Shown: positions 1 through 12,342, numbered from the stretch's first letter. The stretch is 64,000 nt of DNA from Allomyces arbusculus (GCA_027604705.1 JADHYV010000002.1:806001-870000); one strand, 5' to 3'. Program-made: numbers and translations. The notes: a model not told the origin generated them from the letters alone.

Positions 1-1014
1 TTGCGGGAGGCTCGGTAGGCGGGGCATGGATGTCCCTACGACGGTGCCAAAGACGGTCAGACAGGTCAACAGAGGAGAAAAAGTTCGGGCAAGGGAATTC
101 CATACCAATGGCAAATCGTCGCATCTTGCGACGAGCTCAACAAATGGCCCTCGGTCACAGTCGACCACGACAAACCGTAACTGCAGACGCAGCAGATCAA
201 AAGTGTGTTCAGTCAGTTAAAGATCACGAATAGTATTCGAACACAGACACGAACCCTTCTTCCGAGTGGCCCGAAAGCCGCAACGTCGGCGTGTAGTCGA
301 GATTGTTCGGGTTCGGCTGCGACGGGAATTTGCTGCGGTCGTAGAGGTGCACGTCGCCAGACACGGTCTTGGTCGCAATCATCATTGAGCGCTGCGGCAT
401 GTAGCGCGCGCTAATGATCAATTGCGTGTCAGGCACATCAAGCAGGTCCCGCGTCATAAGTCAGAACAGACGCACCGGTTGATCTCGCCATGGTGCGGAA
501 TGCGCTGCTTGACCGACACTTTCCCCTCAACGGCGCCGTAGCCTGCAATCTCTGTTTCGGCGAATTCTTGGCGTGAGCCGCGGCCAGATGCTCAATCAAG
601 TGGTCAATTCGGCGCACCCCCACGCTCGTCATCAAACTTGCGCGCGTTGTCGTCCATGTCGCCGCGCGGTAGCTGCACTGTCGCAATGCAAATGTAGTCG
701 GGCTCGAGGCTCGACGTGTTGGTGCCCAAGAGCACATCTTGCGTCACGTAGTCGCGGCCGTCGTACCTACATCCACGAAACGACGCCACTTTTGGTTAGC
801 ACGCTGTTTAATGCATCCTCACTGCAACATGGACCATGCCCAGCGCGTACTCTTCCACCGTCGGCAGCCACTGCACCGTCAAACTCGGCCAATCGAGGCA
901 GTGCGGGACGAACAGGTCGTAGAGAAGCGGCATGTGCCGCTTCCAGACGCGGTGCTCGTGCTGGATCACACGGTCCTCGACCTCTTCGGGCTCCTCGACG
1001 TCTTGGGCCATCAT
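1..1014 (-). CDS. RBBP4: RBBP4/Msi1-type WD40 histone chaperone, partial
   Basis: Histone-binding WD40 protein of the RBBP4/RBBP7/Msi1/Hat2 family, a subunit of CAF-1, HAT-B and Rpd3-type complexes in the nucleus. The N-terminal helix that binds H4 reads [20 protein letters not shown], followed by [11 protein letters not shown], both family hallmarks. Later exons give VQLPRGD, RARYMPQ-like SARYMPQ, IIATKT-like MIATKT, the repeat [10 protein letters not shown] joined across an intron to YGLSWS, then [19 protein letters not shown], which runs off the left edge. Introns with good joins lie near 820-770, 230-181 and 104-36 (donor GTACGC in the first). The start is set at the Met pair near 1014; an acidic stretch continues in frame to about 1100, so an upstream exon is possible. 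Only roughly the first half of a usual 400-450-residue protein is present. Family confidence is high; the paralogue (Msi1, Hat2 or Rbbp4) cannot be told from this part. Confidence 0.88.
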
Positions 1015-1626
1015 CTTGTCCTCAACGTCGTCCGCGGCATCGTCTTCGTCGCGTGGGGGGTCGACCTGCTTCTTGGGTTGCCGACGGCGAGAACCTACAT
1101 CAGAAACCGGTGGAGAAGGGACAGGACGTGAGAACAAGGTTAAATCGCGGGGCATTGGCTGGAGCAGGTCACTGTGTCGCCACTTGCGGACCACTCCGCG
1201 TGGTTGGCGGCCATGGCCTGAACCATTGCGAGAATGAGGGCGCGGAATCCTTACGGGTATTTCTATCGGTTGGCATTGCAGCAGGTCATTCGGGGTATTG
1301 CCGGCGAGCAAGTGAGTGATCAGCACAAGCGGCGTCACCGTTGCGAGATCCTAGTCAAGGACAATGGCGAGAGCCGAGAAGGGGGAGCCTGATTATTGGA
1401 ACAAGGCAAATGCCACCCAAGACGGCGTCCTTGCCAAAATCGCCCATCACCGCCTAGGAGGCCGACAACCGATCACGACAGCTGGACTTCTGCCCGAAGA
1501 ATATCATCGAGGGCACCCCACTAAGGTGTGGATCATTGGTCGTGCTCTTCGACAATGCTCAAAAGACATCTATTTCCAAGACTCAGTGCGCCCGCCAACA
1601 GTCTACTCCAGTCCCTGACGTATCCA
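1015..1626. other. Spacer between EFCAB5-like 3' end and RBBP4 start
   Basis: Tandem minus-strand spacer of about 0.6 kb that should hold the RBBP4-like promoter and possibly a first exon of that gene (an acidic reading frame persists to about 1100). No other gene or structured element was recognised. Confidence 0.4.
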
Positions 1627-4600
1627 TCAGTCCTCGTCGTCGCGTTCTTCGTCGTCTTCGCCGTCGGGCTCCGTTTCGTTGCCATTCGACGACAAGCTGT
1701 TGGCCAAGTCGCCCTGCGCACGTTTCCTCGCTTGGACGGCCTTGTCGCGCAAATCGAGCGAGACGATGAGCCATGCGTAGACGGTTTGCGCCGGCAAACT
1801 ACCGCGCTTCTTGACGTCACCGTGCGGGATGGCTAAAGTGGCAATCAGTCAGTGAGGAATTGGCAACACGATGTCGAGAAACGCGACCGCGGCCGTACTC
1901 TTGAGCACTTTGCGAATACGGACAAACTTGGCCTTCTTTTGGGTTGCCGTCGGGTCGTATGCGACCATTTGCTTGAGCAGTTCCATGTTGATGAACTTGA
2001 GCGTGTCGCTCCACAGGCGCACTTGCTTGGGTGTCTTACCAAACAGGTAGCAGAGACACTTGAGCACCTTGTGGATCGTAAGCTATACCGACGCAGCGTA
2101 GAACGTCAGTTCCACCGCCACAGACGGACGTGAGCGAAGGCATGACCAGGGATGCGCACCGGCGGTTTCTTGTACGACTTGAGTTCGGCAATCGCCGACG
2201 CGTCCAGCTTGCTAATCGAGTCGCGAATCTGGTCGAGCATAAATTTGGCGAAAATCAGCTCGCCCTCCTCGTCCATGGCCTCGGCCTCGAGTTCGCGCTT
2301 GCGCGGCTTGGCCTTGCGCACGTTCGACAGCGCCGCCGCGAGCACTTCAGCCACCTTGTTGACCTCGTCCATATCCTCTTGCTGTACGGCCGACTGCGAC
2401 AATGACGTAACAACCATGACGGCAATCACTTGCCCGTCCTGGTCCTGCACGGGCACGGCCGTCGCCTGCCCACGAATCGATGTGGTCCGCGACTCGGCCG
2501 CGCCAAAGATAAACTCGGTCTCGCCCGTTCGGTCGACGGGCGCGAGACTGTACCGTGGCGGGCGCAGGTACCGGCACGGGTGTGTTGGCGACTGCACGTG
2601 CGATGCCAGGTCCCCCATCTCACCGCGCTTGCTCGCGACGGCATCGTGGTCGGTCTCGCACGCATAGTACATTTTCTCGGCCTCGAAAATGAAAAACTTG
2701 GTCGTGGCATTGGCCTGCTCGCGAATGAACGACGCCGACGACTCGGCAATCGTCGCCGTCTTGGTCATGCGCTCCATAATTCCAATGGCCCGTGCGAGGG
2801 CCTCGGCAAGGTGCCGCGCGTGCGCAATATCGGCGTCGGTCAATAAATCAAACTCGCGGTTCGTGGCCAGGTTCTTGGACATGGGCACGGACTGCATCAC
2901 GTCGACTTGCACGACACCAATCACTTCGCCTGCGGCCGACTTGACGGGCACGAAAATCGCCTGGCCGACCTGGACTTCGGCCTGCACTTGCGGGGCTGCA
3001 GCCACGTCACCGGTTGCTGCCGCATCGGCGGCATTCGCACCGCTAGTATCGGTTTTCTGCTGGTGCTGCCGCCACGCCTCGGCCCACGACGCGTCGGTGA
3101 CCTGGTTGACGGACCCATCGTCGGTGGTGCGCATGACCATGGCCGTGCACTCGTCGCCCGATTGCACAACGTGTGCGACCACGTCGCCAAGCATCGGCAG
3201 GCCAATCTCGGCCGGATCCGACGACGCGAGCACCATGACCGATCTGTCAAAGAGCCCCACGACCACGTGGCTCTGCGAATGGCAGAGCCGAACGAGATCC
3301 ACGGCCGGTCGCAGGAGCCGGTTGCACAGCGACAGGTAATCGACGTGCACAGCGGCCCCGAGCTTGTCGAGGTCGGCCAACAACCGCGCCTCGTGGTCCT
3401 GCACGCTCTTGCCAACCACGGGCGGCGCCGGTTCGCGTGCGGTATCGTGCAACGCGCGCATGACTTGTGCAAACTCCGAGTCGGTCAAGCCGCTCATTTT
3501 GCGCGAAAAGTAGTCGATAAAGTAGTCGGCCTGGATCGTGTGCGTAAGCATGGCGAGCACCGGGATCGCGAGTTTCATTTGCACCACGGCGTGGCCCAGA
3601 TCGCGGTCGAGCGACTGGCCGGCCTGCACGAGGAGCGCGTTCACGTCGCGCGAGAGCAACATGCCGGAATGGTCTTTGTCGAGCACAGCAAACAGAAGCT
3701 TGAGCTTGGCCTTGCGTACCATGGCTATGTCCTCAGCCGGCGGCTCGTCAAGCGCGGTCCCGTCGTCGCCGTCGGCGGCGTCCTCGGCGGACCCGGCACT
3801 ATCGTCGGCGGTGGCAACAGGTAGCGCTTTGGCCACCTCGTGCAGGCGGCGCATCAAGTTGGCGACGCTGCCGACCGAAAAGAGCGCCACCTTCTTTAGA
3901 ACGCCGCCTATCTGCTCGTTGGTTGCGGTCTCGAGATCCAGCTTGCGCAATTCTTCGGCCATGTCGCCCGGCAAGACCCCCGTTTCGTGCCCGCTGCGGT
4001 CGCTGCCCGCTCCTGCACCCTCCGCGCCGGGACCTATCAGCTGCTGCATGAGCGTGTCCAAGAGATCGGCACCGGAGCCGCGCAACTCGCCAATGAGCGC
4101 GGCAAGCGCCTTGTCCTCGAGCTGTCTCTCTTGACTGTTCATCCATAGCGTCAGCTCCGTGAGGAACGTTTCAAAATCCTGCGGCGTCCAGTGCATCAAC
4201 ACGTCCGACACGTGCTGCAGTAGCGCGTGCGAGTCGCGCGCGTCGTCGGCCTCGGCCAGTTGGCTGAGCTCAAGAAGCGAGTCGTTGAGCGCCTGCATGG
4301 ACGTGTTGAGGCTCGGATTGATGACGACACCCGGCGACTGGCCGACTTGTTGCAGGACTGAGAGCTAGCGTGGTGGCGTGAGGTCAGTACTGCTCCAAGG
4401 AAGTGACCGCATCGTGCCGAGGGAACGAACCAGGTATTGCAGTTTCAATGGCTCGTGATTGGACTGCAGCGACTGCAAGCGGCGGAAGATGGCGGCGGTG
4501 AGCTCGGCCGTCGACTTGCGCTTTTCCTCAAATGCGAGACGCTAGAGAGAGAGAAAAAAAATGCAAGGATGAGCTTGCAGAAAGCCATGAGCGGATTCGC

Positions 4601-5254
4601 TGCAAAAACCTCTACCTTGAGCACACGCTTCCGCTCGCGCTCGCGTTCCCGCTCCTCCTGCGCGGCCTTGAGCCTCGCGATGCGGTTTTCTTGTAGCTCA
4701 AAGAAGCGATCCTGCAAGGCATTCGACACGGCGCGCAGATTCTTCGAGTAACTCGACGACTGGAGCGCGTTCGAGTACCGCGGGTTATTACGGAACAAGA
4801 ACTGCGCGAGCCACACGATCGGGTCAAACTGGCACACGAGATGGTCGTGCTGGTCGACCGACAGCGACCCGGTCCATGACGGTGGGGCCACGCGTTTGCG
4901 CTCGACTTCCGTAAGGAGCCGCTCGAGCGCAAGCACGACGGTCGGCAGCGTCGACTCGACCAGGTACGACCGCAGTTCAATGGCGGCGCCCGGGTCCGCG
5001 GCAAACGTTAGAAAATCGTCGGCGAGGGCGTTGATGGAGACGGTGCGATGCAGTGGTGGCGGTGGGTCGAGCGGCGGGAGCGTTGCGAGGTTGGTTGCGG
5101 ATGCGGTTTTGCGTGATCGCGACGAGACGGCCGACCGCGAACGGCTCGACAATGGTAATGACGATGATGATGGCGGTGATCTGGGCTTGGCGTCGGTGCC
5201 GGCACTTAGCGACTCAGTACTGGCGCCGAGCAAAGGGAGGGAGTTGTGCATCAT
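1627..5254 (-). CDS. EFCAB5: EFCAB5-like axonemal EF-hand/GAF protein
   Basis: Large flagellar protein resembling EFCAB5. The N-terminal exon carries a DPY30/RIIa-like docking motif, LPTVVLALERLLTEVERKRV then FDPIVWLAQFLFRNNPRYS, followed by a charged coiled-coil region (KAAQEERERERERKR). The central exon (4298 to about 2163) holds an EF-hand-like loop in LLFAVLDKDHSGMLLSRDV (the usual Gly at loop position 6 is present) and two GAF-like segments (about 3400-3120 and 2990-2380). The tail, LKSYKKPP then VLKCLCYLFGKTPKQV, resembles the stalk-proximal helices of axonemal dyneins. Introns fit near 4615-4543, 4435-4366, 2163-2095 and 1899-1836, the last with donor GTACGG. The first of two adjacent Met codons is taken as the start; an upstream Met lies near 5437. 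DPY30-like motifs normally dock in radial-spoke or dynein-regulatory assemblies. Membership in the EFCAB5 group is from memory of its motif order, not from an alignment. Confidence 0.72.
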
Positions 5255-5758
5255 CTTGACGAGTCGTGGACAAGGCGCGCAAGAATCGGCCGGCGATGCA
5301 ATTGCAACGTTTTGCACGAAGTCGTGGTGAGAGTTGGGATGTAATAGGGGCAGGTTCCAGTCGAGCTGTTGGGCTGCATTCGACCGTCGACGGAACAGCT
5401 GCCGTAAATTTTGATGCGTCGTGATCGCCACCGACATCCTCTGAACCTCAACTCTCGCCCTTGATCTTGCTGCCCTCTGCAGCCACGAAAATGCGAGCCG
5501 TCGACCACAAACGCCCATATAATTTGCAAAAATTGATGTCAGGCACAGGTATTTTATGCGAGTGCAACATTCGGGTTGGTGTTGCTCGCAGACGCACTCG
5601 GGAAATACGAGCGGAGCAGAGGGAAAACAAGCAGGACAACTGGGATGACAGGCACACATAAAATGGGCAACAGACTGAGACAAAATGGTGGACAAGCACG
5701 GCAGGAATGCGCCAAGAATGCTCAAGCAAACAGCACAAAAAAGCCGCGAGCTCGACGC
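5255..5758. other. Spacer downstream of the HECT gene
   Basis: About 0.5 kb between the EFCAB5-like start and the HECT-ligase stop, both on the minus strand. It should contain the EFCAB5-like 5' UTR and promoter. A further in-frame extension to about 5437 is possible. Nothing else recognised. Confidence 0.4.
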
Positions 5759-8601
5759 CTACTCGAGCCCAAAGCCCATGGTCTCTTCAACGGCCATCAA
5801 GAGCTTTTGCTCGAGCACCTCGTACGACTGGTAGGGCGGCAAGTCGATGCGGTTGAAGCACGTGTGTGCCTTGGGCAGTGCCTCGACGTCACCTCGAGCA
5901 CGTTCGATCATAAACCTGCAGGGGCCGTCAGTCCCCTGTAGGTACTGGAACCCACTGGACGGAATGCGCGACGTGCCCGTGGCAAACTGCAGCAGCCGAG
6001 CGCGCTTCTCGTTGCCCCACGACCGCACGCACTGCCAGAACCAGACGATGACCGGGTCCGACGCCGTGTACCCGACATAGACGGTGTGCTGGACCCAGTC
6101 GTCGACGTCAAACTCGGCGAGCCCGTTGATCAGCAGCTCGAGCTCGCGCTCGTCAAAGACCGAGATCACATTGGCGGGCACTAGCTCGAACAGGCCCTGC
6201 CGGAACGCGATTAACTGCTGCTCAACGCTCTTGACAATGCGCCACTCGACAAACTTGTCGGCAAACTCCTTCTTGTTCGCCTCGGTCACGGGAATGTCGC
6301 GCCCGCCCGGGACCAGGTCAATTGTCACGACCTCGCCAAACCGGTGGTCCTCGGTCGACATGGTCTCATCGAGCACGCCAGTAATGTCGTTTTCGAGCAT
6401 CCACTTGAGCGAACGGTAGTGAACAGCGTCAAACGACTCCAAGTCGCTGACCGTGATCTTCTGCTTGAGAATCGTCTTGTAGAACGACCCGACAAACAGC
6501 GCGTCGAGGAAAAAGCCGTGGAAAATGGCAAGCCCGACCACGCGACCTGGAGACGACAGAAGGCGGTATGTGATGCGATCAACGGGAAGTGGGGGCCTCT
6601 CGCATGCTCGACAACCGAAGCAGCACATAGCGCGTACCAATGAATCGGAAGTAGGTGAGATGCTCGGGGTTGATGGCCGACTTGGGGTTGATTTTCAGCG
6701 TGCGCTTGTCGCTTTCAGCATACTCGAACAGACCATAGTCTGGGTTGAAGATTTCCTGCGAGAGCAAGAGAAAGTACTCGCGCGAGACACCGCCCACGTC
6801 TACCCCCTCTTCGCCGTCCATGGTAATCGAGGGCCGCTTTTTGAGCTCGGACACGGGCAGTCGCGTGAGCGCGGCAATCGAGGTTTCAAAGAGCATCGTG
6901 CGCGAGACGCTGAACCGACACCAGCCCGGCTGCGGCCGCATTTCGGGCTGCCGGCGGAAATGGTTGAGTTTTTCCTGGAAATCGCGCCGGTACTTGGGCA
7001 CGGCCTCGCCCAACCGCGGGTCGTCCCACGTTGTTTTCTGCGTGTTGTGGTCGACAAAGTAGACGCGACCGAGCTGCGCCGTGCGCATCTCCCATCCGTC
7101 GGGCAGCGGGCCCAGCACCTCGTCCCGCTGGTCGAGCGTCATCGCCACGGACGGGGCGCTAGGCGGAGCAGCGGGGATGCTGGAGGTGGATCTGGTGAGT
7201 CGAATCGGTTGACTCGACGTGAGGATCCGCGTAAGAGAAGCAAGCATGTACCTCTGCTGCCCGCGCGGGTCGTCCCACGTGGTGGTCCGTGTGTTATGGT
7301 CGACAAAGTACGGGCGACCCGAGGGCATCGTGCGCATCTCTACCATGGCGGGGAAGGGACATCCAGTCCGGTTAGGCGACTATCCAAAAGACCGGACGCG
7401 GCCGCACTGGAACGTACCCCAACCAGCCGGCAACGGGACCTGGTCGTCGGCCAGGTTCAAACTATTGATCGCCGTGACTAAGGGAGACTGGGCCGGGGAC
7501 TGGTTGCTTTCCTCGCCAAGTAAACCGCGAGCGGTTGTGGCTGGTTTGGTGCTACATTCCGATTTTCGGCACTGGTCAATATCCTCCAAGTAGTCGGCAA
7601 CCACCGCCAGGAAATAAAAGCACGGACGTTGCGGCCATGGACGAGACAGACGATGCGGACGACCCCACAGTACCCGATTCGTTGGCTGCCGACGCGTTCG
7701 CCAACGACGCGGCGCAGCTCGTGTTCGAGTTATTAGCCGACAGGTTCACAATGACCTTGCCGCGGACCAGGACGTTGGGCTGCGGCTTGGCCAGCTCGAG
7801 CGCGAGCATCTTGTCGGCCTCGACCGCGTCGAGGTTGAAGTCGGTCTGGCCGAGATGCACATAGGCGATCCCGAGCGACGGTTGCGCGTCACCGCTCTTG
7901 ACGAGCCGTTGGTCAGAGATCTGCACGGTAATGACCGACGACGGCGTCACTTCGCTATACAAGAGGGGAGGGAGCGGGAGTGTCAGTGTTCTGTCTTCAG
8001 TGTGGAGTGAAAGAGTCGAGGAGCAGCCGAGGCAACACATACATCTCAAAGGACTCGTTCCAATACGGGTTGAGCGTGCGTCGGATAATGGCCGTCGTCG
8101 ACTGTTGCACGCCATCCACGGTCACGGTCGCAAACGGGTACGGGAGGCCTAGCCGCGGTGCGGATAGTGTCAGCAAAAATGCCTCATCGCGCGCGGCACG
8201 ATCTGGCCACGTACGGACGGCATCGCGCTTGTAGAGACCGTCGGCGGCAATGACCGTGAAGTTGATGAGTCTAAAGGATGGATGGTGGCGAAAGCGCGTC
8301 AGCGCGACGCAACCAACAGTAGCACCAAACACCCAATGAAAAGCCTGCGCCAGTTCGGGAGCCGGGGTTTACTTGCCTGCGAGATGATCCGAGCATGGCA
8401 GCCTGGCAGGCAACGGTCGTGCCGTAACTCGCTCGGCCGCTGCTGCTGCTGGCTGATACTGGTTGGTGCAGCGTGTTGAACCCTTGGGCGGGCAGGGTTG
8501 ACGTGGTATGGTCGCAGCTTCTCAAATATTAATGCGCTGAACGTGCGCTATGACCACTTGAAGGCTGAAAGCATCGCCGAGAGCGTCGTGATCGAGGCCA
8601 T
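5759..8601 (-). CDS. RSP5: NEDD4/Rsp5-family HECT E3 ubiquitin ligase
   Basis: C2-WW-WW-HECT ubiquitin ligase of the NEDD4 family, which ubiquitinates membrane proteins, often through PPxY adaptors, at the plasma membrane and endosomes. C2: [12 protein letters not shown] joins [12 protein letters not shown], then [15 protein letters not shown]1 LPAGW joins [20 protein letters not shown] across an intron; WW2 is [20 protein letters not shown]. The HECT N-lobe includes [13 protein letters not shown], and the C-lobe has the catalytic Cys in [16 protein letters not shown], ending MGFGLE as is usual for the family. Introns fit near 8205-8144, 8052-7961, 7415-7347, 7250-7178 and 6637-6545 with GTACG-type donors. 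The first exon (Met at 8601, joined at about 8278) is a guess; its intron of about 290 nt is longer than the others. Only two WW domains are visible, where yeast Rsp5 has three. It is divergent from the next gene over about 200 bp. Confidence 0.9.
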
Positions 8602-8806
8602 GTCGGGCAGCTTGGTGGTTGGTGGTGCAGCGCGGGCTCAGTGGAAGGCAACAGTAACACGCCCTGCACACTCTTCACGCTAAGTCCGAATGACGTGGAC
8701 GGCTCAGTAATGGGACGTGGTCGATGTGGCCGACTTGTCGCTTCTCGGTGTTGTTGGTCTGCGTCTCCGTCATTAATAACACCACCTTTGCATGATTCCC
8801 AGCACC

Positions 8807-10352
8807 ATGGCGCGCCCAACACTGCCTGCACAGGCTCCCAATACTCTTCTGGATGCGACTGCGAGCCCTGCGCCGAGCGTGCCGGCCGTCCCAGGCACCA
8901 ACGCCGCACCAGCGCCAGCCTACCGCCCGTCCGAGCACGGCATGGTCACCTCTGATTTCCTTGCTGATTTTCTCGACGCGCTCGACACGGCCGAGAGCGA
9001 TTCCGACCAAGAAGCGCCCAATGCAACCGCAGCTATCCCCGTCGCGACCCGCGTGCAGCTGCGCCAGAACAATCGCAACTACACGGCCAAGCTCGCGACC
9101 GAGGCCCATTTCGCGGAACCGTGGTTTGCCGACGTGCAGAGGTGCTGGGCGCGCAACGACACGGACGGCGCCGTCGCCGTGATAGGCGCGCAGCTGGCCG
9201 CACGCACCAAGGACCCGCAGGGCCCAACCCGCGTCAAGGCCATGGTGGATTATCTCTATTTGAAGGGACAGTACCACGACTCCATGCGTCTGTGCCGGGC
9301 GTGGGTTGACCATGTCACGCGCCCGAAAGGGCCTGGGCGGGTTGCTGACCCACGGTTGACAGCGTATCGCGATATGGCCGAGACGGGGTTGCGTGCCGCC
9401 TACCAGCTGCGCGACGAGGACGCTGTGGTCGAATTTACCAAGTATCTGGTCCGTCTTAAACCCTCCACCCGGTTTCTTTGCGATTTTCGAGCGCCAATCT
9501 GACGCTCCAATTTGATCCGAATATCAGACGCCCATGGACGGCAACCTGAGTTTCCTGCTCGGCACCTTCCATCATTTCTTCCCCACCGCCGTCCTCGGCA
9601 CGCACCCGCGCGTCTCGCCGCAAACCCTTCTCGGCCACCTCGTCATGACCGCGTTCGTGCACCGGCCCAACGACGTGACCGCCTTTATCGCCATGCGCGA
9701 CCTTCTCTTCCCGCAACCCAACGCTCTCCTGTCTCTCATCGGTCGCCTCGCCCACGTGCGCGCGCATTCGATCCTCGCCGTCGCCAAGACGACTTCCTCC
9801 CCGATCGCGCGCAAGACCTGGGAGTGCGAACTCGCAACCCTCGCGGCCTTCCCACTCCAGGACGCGCCCGCGTTAACCGACCGGCGGCTATTGAACCTGT
9901 GCGGGTTCCGCTTTCACGACATGCAGGCCACGACGGTCGGGCCGTACAGCGACGGCGACGCCCTGATTCTGCAAGTCCCGACCTGGAACTGGCGCGCCGA
10001 GCCCGTGCAGTTCTCCGACGAGAACAAGACGGACCTGCTGCCGCCATGGCACGCGCTTGACCCGGCACTTGCTGCGGCCTTGCCGACGGACTTGGCCGCT
10101 GCCGTCCCAGAACTGTGCGATGGGGTGTCGAATCTGTTCCCCAAAGACCATGTGCAGGTGGCGCGCGCCCTCTTTTACATCTACGCGGATCTCGTGCGCG
10201 GCGCCGCCAAATCGGTCGCGCCCGTTGTCTGGGCATGTAATCGTGCCGGGGTCACGGACGTGCCGCCGCCGACGGGGGCGGCGGGGGCGCTTGCAGTGGC
10301 AGACGATGGTGATGACGATGTTGAGACTAGTGGGGCGGCGCTCAAGCTGTAA
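8807..10352 (+). CDS. Unrecognised two-exon protein, helical repeat-like
   Basis: I do not recognise this protein. Two exons fit: 8807 to about 9450, then from about 9532, joined in frame across an intron with donor GTCCGT. The start ATG at 8807 has a CACCATGG context; another in-frame ATG lies at 8792. Residues 1-60 are Pro/Ala-rich and probably disordered. The rest is predicted helical by eye, with short paired-helix stretches such as VKAMVDYLYLKGQYHDSMRL and YRDMAETGLRAAYQLRDEDA that look TPR-like, then FLLGTFHHFF and a long C-terminal region rich in Leu and Ala. The tail is acidic (VADDGDDDVE). No signal peptide or clear membrane segment. It is divergent from the HECT gene and convergent with the small gene at 10.7-11.6 kb. 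Coding status is well supported by two long frames without stops and consistent codon choice. Confidence 0.7.
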
Positions 10353-10686
10353 GGTTGGATGTGATGTGTTGGGTGTGAGTCGTGTTTGGCCCTTGAGGAT
10401 TGCAATTTTGACCGTTGGCGTGAAATTCAATGTTGGCTAGCATTGAGCACCATCAGCACATTTCCGGTTCTCGGCAACGCAGCGTCCTCGACCATCTCCA
10501 GCCCACTGCCTTCTCGTCGCACACGATTTGCTCCACGAATGCGAGTGAATGCCAAGACCAAGGCCAGATACATATATCCCAACGGGCAGACCAGCAGCCG
10601 CGCCCCCTTCCTTCCCTTCCCTTCTCATCCCCAAACAAGCCCAGTCCCCGCCTCCCCCACGCATGCGCACACCTAGCCGTGCTCGG
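10353..10686. other. Convergent 3' spacer
   Basis: About 330 bp between the stops of two convergent genes. It has no reading frame with recognisable content; it presumably holds both 3' UTRs. Confidence 0.4.
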
Positions 10687-11571
10687 TCACCCGCCAAACG
10701 ACCCGGTAATAATATTCCATCCGGGTTGCCGCGCATGCGCCTTGGCCTCGAGTTTCTGCATGCTCACGCGGCCCGCGAAAAACGTGCCCGGCGCGCGCTG
10801 TGCGGTCACGGCCGTGCCCGTCAGAATATCAAAGCCTGGCGCACGGGGCGGGATGGACGCTGTGGCCGCACCCACAGGCTCCCGCGGACTGCCACCAGCG
10901 CGGCCGGCCGTCGCGGCAGGCGCGGAAATGGGCGGGATCTTGGCGTAGGTCGACGAGGAAGTGGCAAAGGTCGACTTGTAGGAAGAGGTGAGGGGGGCCT
11001 GGACAGAGGGAGGGCGGAGGGTCAGGGCGTGTTGGCAGGTGCAGGGCGAGGAATGGGGTGCGCGTACGCGTTCCCCGGTCGCAGCCCAGTCAGATGGGTG
11101 CCGGTTTTTGGCCTTGTTGTGCTCGTACTCGGTCGCGGCCGTGCGGCGCGTCGGTTCGCCCTAGAGCCGTGGACTCCTTGCGTTAGGCATGGGCGTTTGG
11201 GCGGAGACATGGACGGCGCGATGACGACGCGAAACGGACCGTGTGGCTCACAAACGATGCATGCGCTGTGCTCGTGTACGCCGACTGGGTCGACTATAAA
11301 TTTTGGAGATGACGCTCGTCAATTGACTGGATGTGACGAGGCAGGCATGCGGTCGGTCGGCGAGCGGCGGCCAGTGCGACGGGCGCACAGAGAGGCCCGT
11401 CCGTCCAGATCCCGGATAAAGTCCAAGGAACCAACACAAACGAGTCAATGTCGGTCGGTGCTGCCGTGCTCGCGCACGCCCGTCGGGACCGCTACCGGAG
11501 AGCAAGAGGGCGAAGGCCGGGGGAAACGCTACCTGGTCGCCTGTGGCCCAGGTCAAGTTCGCAGACGCCAT
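10687..11571 (-). CDS. Small unrecognised protein with paired (F/W)(D/N)I(L/I)TG motifs
   Basis: Product unknown. Three exons join in phase: MASANLTWATGDQ (11571-11533), GEPTRRTAATEYEHNKAK to ATGER (11160-11071, acceptor TCTAG, donor GTACGC), and a last exon from about 11000 to the stop at 10687. The C-terminal exon carries two similar short motifs about 40 residues apart, PGFDILTGT and PGWNIITGS, and ends five residues after the second with FGG. The protein would be about 150 residues, basic, without signal peptide or membrane span. Short proteins with repeated aromatic-x-I-(L/I)-T-G motifs in flagellates are sometimes microtubule-inner proteins, but that is only a suggestion. The first intron of about 370 nt is long for this window, so an exon may be missing. 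Confidence 0.5.
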
Positions 11572-12342
11572 GGCGGCAGGAATCCGGTGGAGAGGGTGGA
11601 GGAGACGATTTGGGAGACGGATCCGAGGAACGGGATATCAGTTCGCTTGCGGGAATTGGTTGGTCTGGTGGAGCATCTATCGGGAGCGGCTGAATGCAAC
11701 GAGTGTCGTCGGCCGGCGGACGAGCTGCAACGCAACGGGTGGCTGCGCGGATCCTGGGTGGAGAGGATGAATGGGGGCGGCAGCAGCGGACACGGGCACT
11801 GGAGATGCGCTTGGCCGTTTGCAAGGCGCGTCGGTGTGCGGAAGCAAGCATTGGTTCTGAATGAACTTTGGGAGACAGACTGCGACGCGGGGGACAAAGC
11901 TCACGCGGGCTCACGCGGAATCTACCGCAAGCCACATCACGGCTACACTGGCGTGTCCTGACCTGACGACGAAGAGCCCTCTAGAACCTGACGACGAAGA
12001 TGACGGCGACGTGCGCGACAGTGCAACGCGGGTGCCCGCGCTGACAGGCAGCGTGCACCCAGGACCACATCCCCCCAAAACACGCGCATACAGCTCAAGG
12101 CCATGGAATCTTTTCAAAAGAAGTAAAAGGATGGACAAAGCGCGAGGTTATCCACGACCATGCACGAACGAATCGCGCCGCGCCCGGCACGGCGCTCAAA
12201 AACGCCACACGCACGACGGCAGAAACGCGCGTGCAATGCCCGTGTCGGCCCCCAACGCGCGCTTGCCCGGGCGACGACGAGGATGACGACGCCGACGGCG
12301 AGACAATGGGACACGTGCGCTCAGACACAGCGCTCGACTGCT
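11572..12342. other. Intergenic region
   Basis: About 770 bp between the calmodulin stop and the start of the small gene, both on the minus strand. No recognisable gene. It contains a short imperfect direct repeat of CCTGACGACGAAGA near 11960-12000. Confidence 0.4.

Noticed and set aside
10549-11961. A 470-codon plus-strand frame opposite the small gene
   Set aside because: Low-complexity Gly/Arg-rich shadow; the minus strand has three exons that join in phase with proper splice signals.
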